A DNA stretch of 15,808 nucleotides from an uncultured Clostridia bacterium (GCA_947588775.1 CANPZQ010000033.1:1-15808), one strand, 5' to 3'; counted from the first letter of the stretch, positions 1 to 7,454 are shown. Notes: a model not told the origin generated them from the sequence alone. Numbers and translations are program-made.

Positions 1-801
1 TTCCTGAATTACCGCGACCACCGAAAAATCGTCGTTATCGACGGAAATACCGGCTTTACGGGAGGCGTGAACCTTGCCGACGAATATATCAACGAGGTCG
101 AACGCTTCGGACACTGGAAGGACACCGCCGTTATGCTCCGCGGACAGGCCGTCACTAAGCTCACCGAAACTTTTTTGCAGCTCTGGCACTTCTCCCGCGG
201 CGAAACAACCATCGACTATAAAAACTACGAGAGCACGCTTGTCTGCGAGAACGACGGCTACGTCCAGCCCTTCGCCGACGGCCCCTCGACCGACGACAGA
301 ACCTGCGAGCTCTGCTTTATGGGCTTAATCAACAGCGCGACGAAGAGCTTCTATATCACGACCCCTTACCTGATTCCCGACAACGAGATGACCACCGCCC
401 TCTGCCATGCGGCAAGAAGCGGCGTCGACGTAAGAATCATCACCCCGCACATTCCCGACAAGAAAACCGTAATGGCCGTCACCCGCTCGAATTACCGCGC
501 GCTTTTAGAGAGCGGCGTTAAGATTTTCGAGTACACCCCCGGCTTCATTCACGCGAAATCCATCGTCATGGACGGCTGCGCCGCCATCGTCGGCACTGCG
601 AATTTCGACTTCCGGAGCCTATACCTTCACTTTGAAAACTGCGTTTTGTTCTATAAATCCTCCTGCGTCCGCGACGTTGAAAAGGATTTTTTGGAAACCC
701 AGTCGAAATCTCAGGAAATCACCGCCGCCCAAATCCGCAAAAAAGGCCCGCTCTACGCGCTTCTTCAGGCGGTGCTTAAGGTGTTTAGTCCGCTGATGTG
801 A
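1..801 (+). CDS. cls: Cardiolipin synthase, C-terminal part (5' end outside window)
   Basis: Membrane-associated phospholipase D-superfamily enzyme that condenses two phosphatidylglycerol molecules to cardiolipin. The open frame enters from base 1 and gives 266 residues to a TGA. Both HKD catalytic motifs are present: HRKIVVID at fragment residues 7-14 and HAKSIVMD at 184-191. The second is followed by the typical GTANFDFRS segment that completes the active site. The family's N-terminal transmembrane helices and the approach to the first HKD motif lie upstream of the window. An internal GTG at 67 falls after the first HKD motif, so it is not the real start. The C-terminus (about 50 residues after HKD2) is ordinary for the family. 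A terminator follows 25 bases after the stop, so this is the last gene of its transcript. Another PLD-family transphosphatidylase is possible, but the spacing and motif wording fit bacterial Cls well. Confidence 0.93.
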   Translation, partial: FLNYRDHRKIVVIDGNTGFTGGVNLADEYINEVERFGHWKDTAVMLRGQAVTKLTETFLQLWHFSRGETTIDYKNYESTLVCENDGYVQPFADGPSTDDRTCELCFMGLINSATKSFYITTPYLIPDNEMTTALCHAARSGVDVRIITPHIPDKKTVMAVTRSNYRALLESGVKIFEYTPGFIHAKSIVMDGCAAIVGTANFDFRSLYLHFENCVLFYKSSCVRDVEKDFLETQSKSQEITAAQIRKKGPLYALLQAVLKVFSPLM

Positions 802-826
802 TTCGGCGCGCCGCATATATATGTCT

Positions 827-860
827 AAAAGTATCTGCTCTCGGGCGGATACTTTTTTGT
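827..860 (+). terminator. Rho-independent terminator of cls
   Basis: A 12-pair stem (827-838 with 845-856, one T-G wobble) has a 6-base loop TCTCGG and runs into TTTTTT (853-858). It lies 25 bases after the cls stop. The rest of the cls-rlmB gap (861-940) is a pyrimidine-rich stretch in which I see nothing else. Confidence 0.85.
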
Positions 861-946
861 AAATCCGCGCCTCCCCTCCCCCTCCGTTTTTCCCTTTTCC
901 ACAAAAACCGGCGAAATATTTTGGCGAAAGTTACGGAAAAAAAGAC

Positions 947-975
947 TTTTCAAAGCGGAGGATTTGTGCTATAAT
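947..975 (+). promoter_or_regulatory. Sigma-A-type promoter of rlmB
   Basis: TATAAT at 970-975 is preceded by TGC (967-969), which makes an extended -10. A 17-base spacer leads to TTTTCA at 947-952 (4 of 6 matches to TTGACA). The predicted RNA start is near 982, about 35 bases before the rlmB ATG. Confidence 0.7.
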
Positions 976-1016
976 TAAATCTGTATAAATCTGATTATTT
1001 TTAAAGGAATTGGGAT

Positions 1017-1784
1017 ATGGACAGAAAACCCCTTTCAAAGGCCTCGCGGGAGGACGGGCTGATTGTCGGCCGGAACCCCGTTTTAGAGGCTCTTAAGGCT
1101 GAAAAGCCGATTGACGCCGTTTACATCTGCGGCGAGGGCGGCTCGCTCGGGCTTATCGCGAAGCTCGCGCGGGACTGCGGGGCCGTGGTTAAGCAGGTTT
1201 CACAGCAAAAGCTCGACGCCATGTCGGGCGGGGCCTCCCATCAGGGCGTAATCGCCTCGGGGGCATGCGCGGAATACTCCTCCGTCGAAAAAATTCTCGA
1301 AAGCGCGCGCGAAAAAAACGAGCCGCCCTTCGTAATCGTCTGCGACGGAATCGAGGACCCGCACAACCTCGGCGCGATTATCAGAACCGCCGAATGCGCC
1401 GGCGCGCACGGGCTTATAATCCCGAAGCGGCGGTCGGCTTCCCTTAACGGAACCGTTTTTAAGACGTCGGCGGGCGCGGCAAGCTGGCTTCCGGTGGCTC
1501 GGGTCGCAAATATTGCCTCGGCCATCGAGGAGCTTAAAAAGGCCGGGCTCTGGATTTTCGGAACCGACGCGTCGGGCCGCGACTATACCGAGGCGGACTT
1601 CAGGGTTCCGACGGCCCTTGTAATCGGCTCCGAAGGCTTCGGAATCGGCAGGCTCGTTTCTGAAAAATGCGACTTTCTGCTGAGGCTGCCGCTCAAGGGG
1701 AAGATAACCTCGTTAAACGCCTCGGTGGCCGCCGGAATATTTATGTACGAGGTTTTGAGGCAGAGGGGCAATCCCGTCGGATAA
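1017..1784 (+). CDS. rlmB: 23S rRNA 2'-O-methyltransferase RlmB (TrmH/SpoU family)
   Basis: Uses S-adenosylmethionine to methylate the ribose 2'-O of a guanosine in 23S rRNA (G2251 in E. coli numbering). Of the 255 residues, about 15-85 form the small L30e-like substrate-binding domain (GRNPVLEAL, SHQGVIA), and about 105-250 form the SPOUT knot. All three SpoU motifs are visible: DPHNLGAIIRTAE (114-126, with the conserved Asn and Arg), VIGSEGFGIGR (202-212) and LPLKGKITSLNASVAAG (224-240). The start is ATG 1017 with an AAAGGA site at 1004-1008, and the length is normal. The next gene starts 20 bases after the stop with its own strong ribosome binding site, so the two are probably co-transcribed. 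The exact target base is inferred from the family. Related TrmH-family enzymes methylate tRNA or other rRNA sites and cannot be fully excluded. Confidence 0.92.
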   Translation: MDRKPLSKASREDGLIVGRNPVLEALKAEKPIDAVYICGEGGSLGLIAKLARDCGAVVKQVSQQKLDAMSGGASHQGVIASGACAEYSSVEKILESAREKNEPPFVIVCDGIEDPHNLGAIIRTAECAGAHGLIIPKRRSASLNGTVFKTSAGAASWLPVARVANIASAIEELKKAGLWIFGTDASGRDYTEADFRVPTALVIGSEGFGIGRLVSEKCDFLLRLPLKGKITSLNASVAAGIFMYEVLRQRGNPVG

Positions 1785-1804
1785 TCATTCAAAGGAGTAA
1801 GAAT

Positions 1805-4654
1805 ATGGCTGACAAGAATTTTTCGGTTGACGATATTATAAACGAATATTCCAAAAAAACCTCCGGCTCGCATAAGCCGGACGGCTCCCTCGACCTCGAC
1901 GGACTTATCGACAGCCTCGGAGCGCATGACAAAGAAGCCGTAAAGCCCAAAAAAATCGGGCCGAAAACCGAGGTTATAGAGGACGTTCTGGAAATCGGCA
2001 GCAACGAGGGGGTTTTTATTCCCGACGAAAACGGCGGGGAGCCTCACTATGAGCAGCAGACCCGCTATGTCGACGGCGTTCCGGGCGTTCGGCCCGCGTC
2101 GGAGGATTCGATTGAGTTCGATAAAATTATCCTTACCGCGGAGGAGGACGGCGAGCCGGAAATCGACGCGGGACTAAGACATGCCAGAAGAACCGAACAG
2201 GGAACCGACGTTTTGGAAAAGATGTTCGAGGAGGATAATCCCGCGCCCGCTCATGAGGCGGAAGCCGCTCGGGAAGCATCTTTTGAGCCGGCCAAGGAGG
2301 AAATGTCCGCGAAAGAGGTTCTCGAAAGGCTCGCGGAGGAGGCCGCGCGCAGGGAAAAGGAGCGCGAAGCCCCCGAGGAGGCCGAAAGCGTCCGTCGGCA
2401 GTCCTCCGACACGGCGGAGATTGAGCCGCCGGTTCCGGAAGAACCGGTTTCGGAAAAGACCGCGGAACTTGAGAACATCGCCGAAAAGGTAGACGACGCG
2501 ACAAGGGCTTATATCGGCACCGACACCGTCGATATTCCGCAGGCCGAGCCGAAAATAAGGCCGGTCGAGGAGAGCATTCACCGCACCGCGCCGCTTCGCC
2601 CCGTTCGGGAAAACGGCTCGAATACAGCTATCATGGAGGGGCTTTTAAAGCTCAAAAAGGAACGCGGAGCACCGAAGCACCGCGATTCAAAGGTTCCGCC
2701 GGTGAACCGCGCCTCTTTTGAGGACATCGGCTCGGAGCTCGATTCAAAGATTATCCCGAACACCGAAATCGGCCTCGACGAAAACGCGACCGAGGAGGAA
2801 CGCCTCGCATACCTCAACGCCAAACGGCGCGAACGCGTAAAACAGTTCGTCATAGACGCCGACGAGGACGAGGAGCCCAAAAAATCCCGCGTTCTGGACT
2901 TCACAAGCTTTGAGCAGGCTAAGGAGATGGCGGGAAGCATCGCTTCGCTGAAGGCGAGCCTCGTCGTAAGATGCTGCGTTTTGTTGGTGGCTTCGCTTGT
3001 TTCGGCATATATTTCCTTCGCGAACGACCTTAACCTGCCGGTTATCGCGCTTTTGTCCCGCTCCGAAAACCAAGGAATGCCGTATCTGTTTGTGAACGTC
3101 GTTTTGGGGCTTGCGGCATGCTTCGTTTCCTACACGGTTATGGCCGTGGGGCTTAAAAAGCTGTTCACCTTAAAGGCCGACAGCGACAGCCTTGCCGCCG
3201 TTTCGTCGATACTCAGCATCGCCTCCGGAATCGCGCTTTTGACGGATACCGAGCTCGTACAGCTTTCCGTCGCGAACGTATATATCAGCGCGGCGGTCAT
3301 AGGGCTTCTCATCAACACCGTCGGAAAGCTTTTCATCGTTACAAGGACGGAGCGGAATTTCCGCTATGTTTCGGGCGGATATTCAAAATACGGCGTTATG
3401 CGAATCGACGACGAGGACGTCGCCTCGAAGTTCACAAAGGGCGCGCTCACCGACTTCCCGTCGCTCGCAACGTCGAGAAAAACGGAGTTTGTATCCGATT
3501 TCATCAAAAACAGCTACTCCTCCGACATGACCGACGCTTTCTGCAAATACTACGTCCCGGCGATAACGGCGGTTTCGCTTATTGTCGGCGTTATTTCGGC
3601 GTTTTTGCACCCTGCGGAGATAAATACCGGAACGAGAATGCTCCTATTCGGGCTCTCCTGCGCGGCGGGAACGTCGGCGATTTGCTCCGCCGCCGGAATG
3701 ATGCTCGTTGTGAACATTCCCCTCGCTAAGGCCTCAAAAAAATATCTTCAGGGCTCCGCGGTAATGCTCGGATATTCGGCGGTCGACGAGTTTTCCGACA
3801 CAAATTCGCTTTTAGTTGACGCCGTCGACCTCTTCCCGGACGGAATGGTCGAGATAATCAACATAAAGCCCGCGAAAAAAACTCCGATTGAGGACGGAAT
3901 TATCTACGCCGCGTCGCTCTGCTGCCAGACGGAGAGCATTTTAAAGCCGACGTTCTATAAGATGATTAAGGGAAAAACGGAAATGCTCTTCCCGGTCGAG
4001 AGCTATCTCTATGAGGACGGCCTCGGGCTTTTGGGGTGGATTCAGAATAAGCGCGTGCTCTTCGGCAACCGCGCGCTGATGGAGAGCCATTCGATAGAGG
4101 GGCTCCCCACCCCCGAAAAGGAAGCGCAGTACCAAAAGGAGGATTCGAGCCTTCTGTACCTGTCGATAGGCGGGTCGCTCGCGATGATTTTTGTCGTAAA
4201 ATTGAAGGCCTCCGTTTCCGTGGCAAAGGCACTTCGGGACCTTGAACGCCAGAATATAACGGTTATAATCCGCTCCGTCGATTCGCTTCTCAGCATTTCG
4301 AGGATTGCGGAGCTCTTCGGGGTTATGCCGAATATGTTCAAGCTACTGCCGTTCAGGTTCCACAACGAATACGACGAGCAGACCTCATACGTCGGGAAGA
4401 TGTCCTCGCCGATGATTTATTCGGGACACTTCGCCTCGCTCGCCATGCTCATAACCGGAACAAAGAGGCTCCAGCGCGCTTCGGCGGTTGGAATCGCGAT
4501 CCAGCTTATTTCGGGGATTCTCGGGGTTATTCTCTCGGTGATTTTCGCGTTTATCGGGATTTTCACAAGCCTTCTTAACCCCTCGACCGTGATTGCGTAT
4601 ATCCTTTTGTTTGTGGTTATAACCGCAATCGTGCAGTCGATTGCCAAAACCTGA
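1805..4654 (+). CDS. P1B-type ATPase-like pseudoenzyme with long acidic N-terminus
   Basis: A 949-residue protein starting at ATG 1805 (AAAGGAG at 1791-1797; the frame is open further upstream, but only inside rlmB). Residues 1-360 are rich in Glu, Asp, Pro, Lys and Arg, without hydrophobic segments, and look disordered and cytoplasmic. From about residue 385 there are eight likely membrane helices in 4+2+2 order, as in P1B heavy-metal ATPases: four, a short cytoplasmic stretch, two, a ~230-residue cytoplasmic part, then two. The cytoplasmic part aligns with P1B nucleotide-binding and phosphorylation domains, including VLFGNRALMESH (about 751-762) and VAKALRDLERQNITVII. The catalytic motifs are gone or altered: the DKTGTLT position reads DAVDLFP (Asp672 kept), HP reads KP (714-715), TGD reads SVD (824-826), CPC reads CSA (627-629), and I find neither TGE nor GDGxND. 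Transport by ATP hydrolysis therefore seems impossible; a scaffold, sensor or partner role is inference. The family consensus used is from memory. Confidence 0.75.
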   Translation: MADKNFSVDDIINEYSKKTSGSHKPDGSLDLDGLIDSLGAHDKEAVKPKKIGPKTEVIEDVLEIGSNEGVFIPDENGGEPHYEQQTRYVDGVPGVRPASEDSIEFDKIILTAEEDGEPEIDAGLRHARRTEQGTDVLEKMFEEDNPAPAHEAEAAREASFEPAKEEMSAKEVLERLAEEAARREKEREAPEEAESVRRQSSDTAEIEPPVPEEPVSEKTAELENIAEKVDDATRAYIGTDTVDIPQAEPKIRPVEESIHRTAPLRPVRENGSNTAIMEGLLKLKKERGAPKHRDSKVPPVNRASFEDIGSELDSKIIPNTEIGLDENATEEERLAYLNAKRRERVKQFVIDADEDEEPKKSRVLDFTSFEQAKEMAGSIASLKASLVVRCCVLLVASLVSAYISFANDLNLPVIALLSRSENQGMPYLFVNVVLGLAACFVSYTVMAVGLKKLFTLKADSDSLAAVSSILSIASGIALLTDTELVQLSVANVYISAAVIGLLINTVGKLFIVTRTERNFRYVSGGYSKYGVMRIDDEDVASKFTKGALTDFPSLATSRKTEFVSDFIKNSYSSDMTDAFCKYYVPAITAVSLIVGVISAFLHPAEINTGTRMLLFGLSCAAGTSAICSAAGMMLVVNIPLAKASKKYLQGSAVMLGYSAVDEFSDTNSLLVDAVDLFPDGMVEIINIKPAKKTPIEDGIIYAASLCCQTESILKPTFYKMIKGKTEMLFPVESYLYEDGLGLLGWIQNKRVLFGNRALMESHSIEGLPTPEKEAQYQKEDSSLLYLSIGGSLAMIFVVKLKASVSVAKALRDLERQNITVIIRSVDSLLSISRIAELFGVMPNMFKLLPFRFHNEYDEQTSYVGKMSSPMIYSGHFASLAMLITGTKRLQRASAVGIAIQLISGILGVILSVIFAFIGIFTSLLNPSTVIAYILLFVVITAIVQSIAKT

Positions 4655-4660
4655 CAGCTA

Positions 4661-4697
4661 TTGCCCGGCCCGAGGCGGTCGGGCAAAAAATTTTTTC
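4661..4697 (+). terminator. Terminator after the rlmB unit
   Basis: A 10-pair GC-rich stem (4661-4670 with 4677-4686) has a 6-base loop. It is followed by AAAA and then TTTTTT (4691-4696). It lies 6 bases past the stop of the ATPase-like gene. The T-run is offset by the A-run, so efficiency is uncertain. Confidence 0.65.
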
Positions 4698-4773
4698 GGG
4701 GCTGCAATTTTTTCCCCTTTAAAAAAGTATTAAGTATAGTAGGCCCTCTGGGCTCCCGAAAGGAGTGCATAAA

Positions 4774-6981
4774 ATGAATTATTTTAAAAGAATTGTCGCC
4801 GCCCTGCTTATATGCGCCATGGCTCTTGCGATTTGCGGGTGCGAAGGAGGCAAGGAGGCTAAGGCTTCGGAGGAAGCCGCCGAGGCGTGCAATCGCCTTG
4901 ACGAGGCTTTTCCGGAGGCTTCGGCAACGCCCGACGAGCACCGGCCGGATTTCGGGGCGGCGGACGGAATGTATACCTATAACACGGACGGCGGCGCGGT
5001 TTATGTATATCGCTACGCGAACCGCGACGACGCTATCACCCATGCGGGATATTTTTCCGCCGACGGAACGGAATACGGCGAGCCCGGCGGCGAATGCACC
5101 GTCGATTACGTCGACGGCGTTCACTTCTGGCAGTGCGACGACTGCATAGTCAGGTTTGTCGGAGGCGGCAAAACACGAGTAAAGCTTGACGCGGTTTTCG
5201 GCAGTCAGTTTGCCGGAGGCGAAACCTATAACGCGGAGGAAACCGCTTATCAGGCCGAGCTTTTTGCTTTGGAGCTTGAAAAGGCCGGAGTGACGGTTGA
5301 AAATACCGTCGTGCGGCCGCTTGTCGGCGAAGCTATAAGCGGTATGTCATGGTTCTGGGGCGGTAATACCGTTTTCGCCTACGGATTTGAAAACGCGGGC
5401 GAGGCGGAGCGGTTTGCCTCCGGGGAAAGCGAGAGCCGCTTCGGCTCGACATTCGCGCTTTATACCGAAGAGAGCGGCGAACCGATGCCGCGCGCGGGAA
5501 TAATTTATCAGGTGGGGCCGGTAGTCTATCTTTCACAGGGCGAAGAGGATATTTTTGACTGCGTTTCAAAGCTCGGGCCGGTCGCGGAATTCGACGGCGG
5601 CACCGAGGGCGGCGAAATTCCCGAAGACGCCGAGGAACCGGAGGATTCCGTAGCCGCCGGCGATTCGGAGGGCGAGGAGCTTATTAAGCTTGTAAAGGAT
5701 TTGGGCGTGTTCGCGGACTATGAATACGAAAACCCGCCGAAGGCCGATTTCTCGGGATATGAGCATACCCCCGAGGCGGTTTACGACGTAACCCTCACCG
5801 ACGGCGGCTGCGCGTATCTTATGCTCTACGACAGTGTTGAAACCGCCCTTGACGAATCGGAAAACTACGGCGGGGACGGCTCGGAATACAGCTTCTCCGG
5901 CGGCTCTTCAATCGTCGACTACGCGCTTCCGATACACTACTACCTCAGCGGCCGCGGGATTATCCAGCTCGGGACATGGGACTACGGCGTTGCCGGGGAA
6001 TTTGAAAAGCACTACGGCGCGCAGTTTGCCGGAAACGTCGAGGTTTCGGAGGGATTTGAGCCCGCCGAGGCCGCCGAAGAGCCGGAGCAGGCCGACGAGC
6101 CCTCCGATAATAAAACCGAGGAGCTGTCGTTTGAGGTTGCCGAGGAGGACGTTTATCCCGGCGAGGATTTCCCTTGGGATAATCCGGAGGACGTCGGGCC
6201 GGTAATCGCGAACAGCACGGCCGAGCTTGAAAGCTATATCGAGAGCTGCGCGGTCGAGGGTGCGGACATCTCGGAATATGACGAAAGATTCTTTAAAAAC
6301 CACTCGCTGATGGCGTATCTGATGTATGAGCCGACGGTTTCGGACGGACATGAGGTCCTTAGCGCGATTTTAGAGGACGGAACGCTCAGCGTTGACATAT
6401 CAAACAACGACACCGGCGACGCGGCCGAGGACTGGAAGGTGCTTTTAGTGAAGTTCGATAAGAAAATCACCGCGAAGGATTTCAAAATAAAGAGGCTCCC
6501 CGACGACGGGAGGCTTAAGCCCTGCGGCAACGCCTCGGAGCTTACCGGGCCGGTTCAGGCGGCGAATTTCTCGGCGGAATATATCCGCACCGACGGCAGC
6601 GGATACCCCGACTATGCGGTAATTTCATCGCGCGCGGAGCTTGTAAAATACTATAACAAGATTAAGGACAGGGTTTTCCGCCCGTCGGCGTTCGAGAGCG
6701 CGATGGAGGGGTATTCCGACGAATGGTTCGGCGAAAATACGCTTGTTATCGTCGCGCGGGAGTTCGGCAGCGGCTCGACTAAGGTCACCGTCACCGGCGT
6801 TTCGGTTTCGGAAAGCGCGGTCGACGTCAGCATGACGTTTAACACGCCGGAAACTTTCACCGACGACATGGCGGGGTGGCAGATTCTCGTAGGGGTCAAG
6901 GGTAAGCTCGGCGCGGACTGCGAGGTCAGGGTGAACGGCGAGGAAGTTAAGAGGGGCGGAAACGGGGATGCGGCTTATTAG
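4774..6981 (+). CDS. Large lipoprotein with internally duplicated domains, function unknown
   Basis: A 735-residue protein. I chose ATG 4774 because AAAGGAG (4759-4765) lies 8 bases before it; the in-frame GTG at 4765 overlaps that site. Residues 1-23 are a lipoprotein signal (Lys/Arg, hydrophobic core, then AICGC with Cys23 as the likely lipidated residue), so it should be anchored outside the membrane. The mature part is very acidic. Three copies of a ~85-residue unit are visible at about 66-149, 190-272 and 333-421. The first and third share TDGG, the pattern VDY-x5-H, and a closing GAQFAG/GSQFAG. Two copies of another ~100-residue unit follow at about 477-575 and 615-725, sharing (A/R)AEL, a Phe-rich 'FF.N.SL/WFGENTL' strand and a late W(K/Q)(V/I)L. 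Glu/Pro/Asp-rich linkers separate the blocks. I do not recognise the family; extracellular binding or sensing is a guess. The gene appears to stand alone, with a terminator before it and structured repeats after it. Confidence 0.8.
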   Translation: MNYFKRIVAALLICAMALAICGCEGGKEAKASEEAAEACNRLDEAFPEASATPDEHRPDFGAADGMYTYNTDGGAVYVYRYANRDDAITHAGYFSADGTEYGEPGGECTVDYVDGVHFWQCDDCIVRFVGGGKTRVKLDAVFGSQFAGGETYNAEETAYQAELFALELEKAGVTVENTVVRPLVGEAISGMSWFWGGNTVFAYGFENAGEAERFASGESESRFGSTFALYTEESGEPMPRAGIIYQVGPVVYLSQGEEDIFDCVSKLGPVAEFDGGTEGGEIPEDAEEPEDSVAAGDSEGEELIKLVKDLGVFADYEYENPPKADFSGYEHTPEAVYDVTLTDGGCAYLMLYDSVETALDESENYGGDGSEYSFSGGSSIVDYALPIHYYLSGRGIIQLGTWDYGVAGEFEKHYGAQFAGNVEVSEGFEPAEAAEEPEQADEPSDNKTEELSFEVAEEDVYPGEDFPWDNPEDVGPVIANSTAELESYIESCAVEGADISEYDERFFKNHSLMAYLMYEPTVSDGHEVLSAILEDGTLSVDISNNDTGDAAEDWKVLLVKFDKKITAKDFKIKRLPDDGRLKPCGNASELTGPVQAANFSAEYIRTDGSGYPDYAVISSRAELVKYYNKIKDRVFRPSAFESAMEGYSDEWFGENTLVIVAREFGSGSTKVTVTGVSVSESAVDVSMTFNTPETFTDDMAGWQILVGVKGKLGADCEVRVNGEEVKRGGNGDAAY

Positions 6982-6988
6982 GAGGTGA

Positions 6989-7071
6989 GGCGCGGCGGAG
7001 AAAGCGGGGGGAGTGCGAAAGTATGAGGGGCGGGTGGGTGGGGCTGACGCAACAGCTTTCTCCGCCGCGCC
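6989..7071 (+). repeat. Perfect 17-bp inverted repeat (hairpin), copy A of a structured element
   Basis: Bases 6989-7005 are exactly complementary to 7055-7071 (17 pairs, GC-rich with a GAGAAAG core). The 49-base loop contains a G-quadruplex sequence. The hairpin starts 7 bases after the preceding stop codon, so it would sit in that gene's 3' untranslated RNA. No T-run follows it. It resembles, in opposite orientation, the hairpin at 7366-7454. Confidence 0.85.
7027..7043 (+). other. Canonical G-quadruplex motif in loop of hairpin A
   Basis: Four G-runs (4, 3, 3 and 4 bases) are separated by single bases C, T and T. Single-base loops are the pattern expected to give a very stable parallel quadruplex. 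It lies inside the loop of the 6989-7071 hairpin. Confidence 0.8.
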
Positions 7072-7114
7072 GGGGTTACGCGCAAAACTTCGGCGGGCCG
7101 TGCGCCCAACCCCG
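7071..7114 (+). repeat. Second hairpin abutting hairpin A
   Basis: CGGGGTT (7071-7077) pairs with AACCCCG (7108-7114). After a 2-base by 2-base internal loop, GCGC (7080-7083) pairs with GCGC (7102-7105), leaving an 18-base loop. The counterpart copy B lacks this part, so it may be an insertion in A or a loss from B. Confidence 0.6.
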
Positions 7115-7121
7115 GCTCGGG

Positions 7122-7175
7122 CCGAATCCCGTCCCCCGGAGCCCCCTTGCGGGGCGGAGCGGGGACGGGTGAGGC
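7122..7175 (+). repeat. Downstream module of element copy A
   Basis: CCCGTCCCC (7128-7136) and GGGGACGGG (7161-7169) are perfect 9-base arms around an inner GCCCC/GGGGC hairpin. The block from CGAA through CCCCCGGAGCC to GGCGGAGCGGGG and GGGTGAGG recurs on the opposite strand at 7311-7358 with few changes and a ~9-base gap. It follows the quadruplex hairpin in both copies. Confidence 0.75.
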
Positions 7176-7178
7176 TCG

Positions 7179-7204
7179 GGCTTTAGCAGGAGGCCGGTTT
7201 TTTT
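7179..7204 (+). terminator. Possible terminator in the inter-repeat spacer
   Basis: A short stem GGCTT/AGGCC (7179-7183 with 7191-7195, one wobble) has a 7-base loop and is followed by GG and seven Ts (7198-7204). The stem is weak. It could end a transcript from the upstream lipoprotein gene after it passes repeat copy A. Confidence 0.35.
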
Positions 7205-7310
7205 GCCGAGGTCGGATACTTGCGCCCCCTATCCCTTTAACACGCACCGAGCCGCGGCTCCGACAATCTGTTTTTTGACCTCTGAGCAATGTGCCTCTGA
7301 CCGGATTCGT

Positions 7311-7358
7311 TCCTCACCCACCCCCGCTCCGCCTGCGGCTCCGGGGGGCGGGTTCGTC
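7311..7358 (-). repeat. Downstream module of element copy B (opposite strand)
   Basis: Read on the minus strand it begins CGACGAACCCG, then CCCCCGGAGCC, a short gap and GGCGGAGCGGGG, and ends GGGTGAGG. This matches the 7122-7175 module in order and wording. Between the two modules (7176-7310) lies a spacer holding the 12-base palindrome GAGCCGCGGCTC at 7249-7260 and no credible gene. Confidence 0.75.
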
Positions 7359-7365
7359 GCGAATG

Positions 7366-7454
7366 ATGGGCGCGGGGGCTCCGCTTGCTTGGTCGGTCCC
7401 ACCCACCCGCCCACCCCCCTCCCCTGCTGCCCCCCGCTCCGCCCCCGCGCCCAT
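7366..7454 (-). repeat. Perfect 14-bp inverted repeat (hairpin), copy B of the structured element
   Basis: Bases 7366-7379 are exactly complementary to 7441-7454 (14 pairs). The 61-base loop holds a G-quadruplex sequence on the minus strand. On that strand the arm begins GGGCGCGG and continues GGAGCGGGGGG, close to GGCGCGG and AGCGGGGGG in copy A. The core GGGCGGGTGGGTGGG followed by (G/A)C(T/C)GAC is shared with copy A. Confidence 0.85.
7398..7424 (-). other. Canonical G-quadruplex motif in loop of hairpin B
   Basis: On the minus strand there are six G-runs of 3 to 6 bases separated by single A, T or C bases. It contains the same 15-base core as the copy A quadruplex (7398-7412 minus versus 7028-7042 plus). 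The plus strand is correspondingly a C-run sequence that could form an i-motif. Confidence 0.8.

Noticed and set aside
1667..1804. Upstream extension of the ATPase-like gene into rlmB
   Set aside because: The segment overlaps rlmB in another frame, and the AAAGGAG site at 1791-1797 is correctly placed for ATG 1805.
4417..5124. 235-codon minus-strand frame
   Set aside because: It overlaps the end of the ATPase-like gene, a terminator and the lipoprotein signal sequence on the other strand, and shows no recognisable motif.
6989..7071. Rho-independent terminator at the copy A hairpin
   Set aside because: The stem is long, but the loop is 49 bases and no T-run follows; a better-formed candidate with seven Ts lies at 7179-7204.
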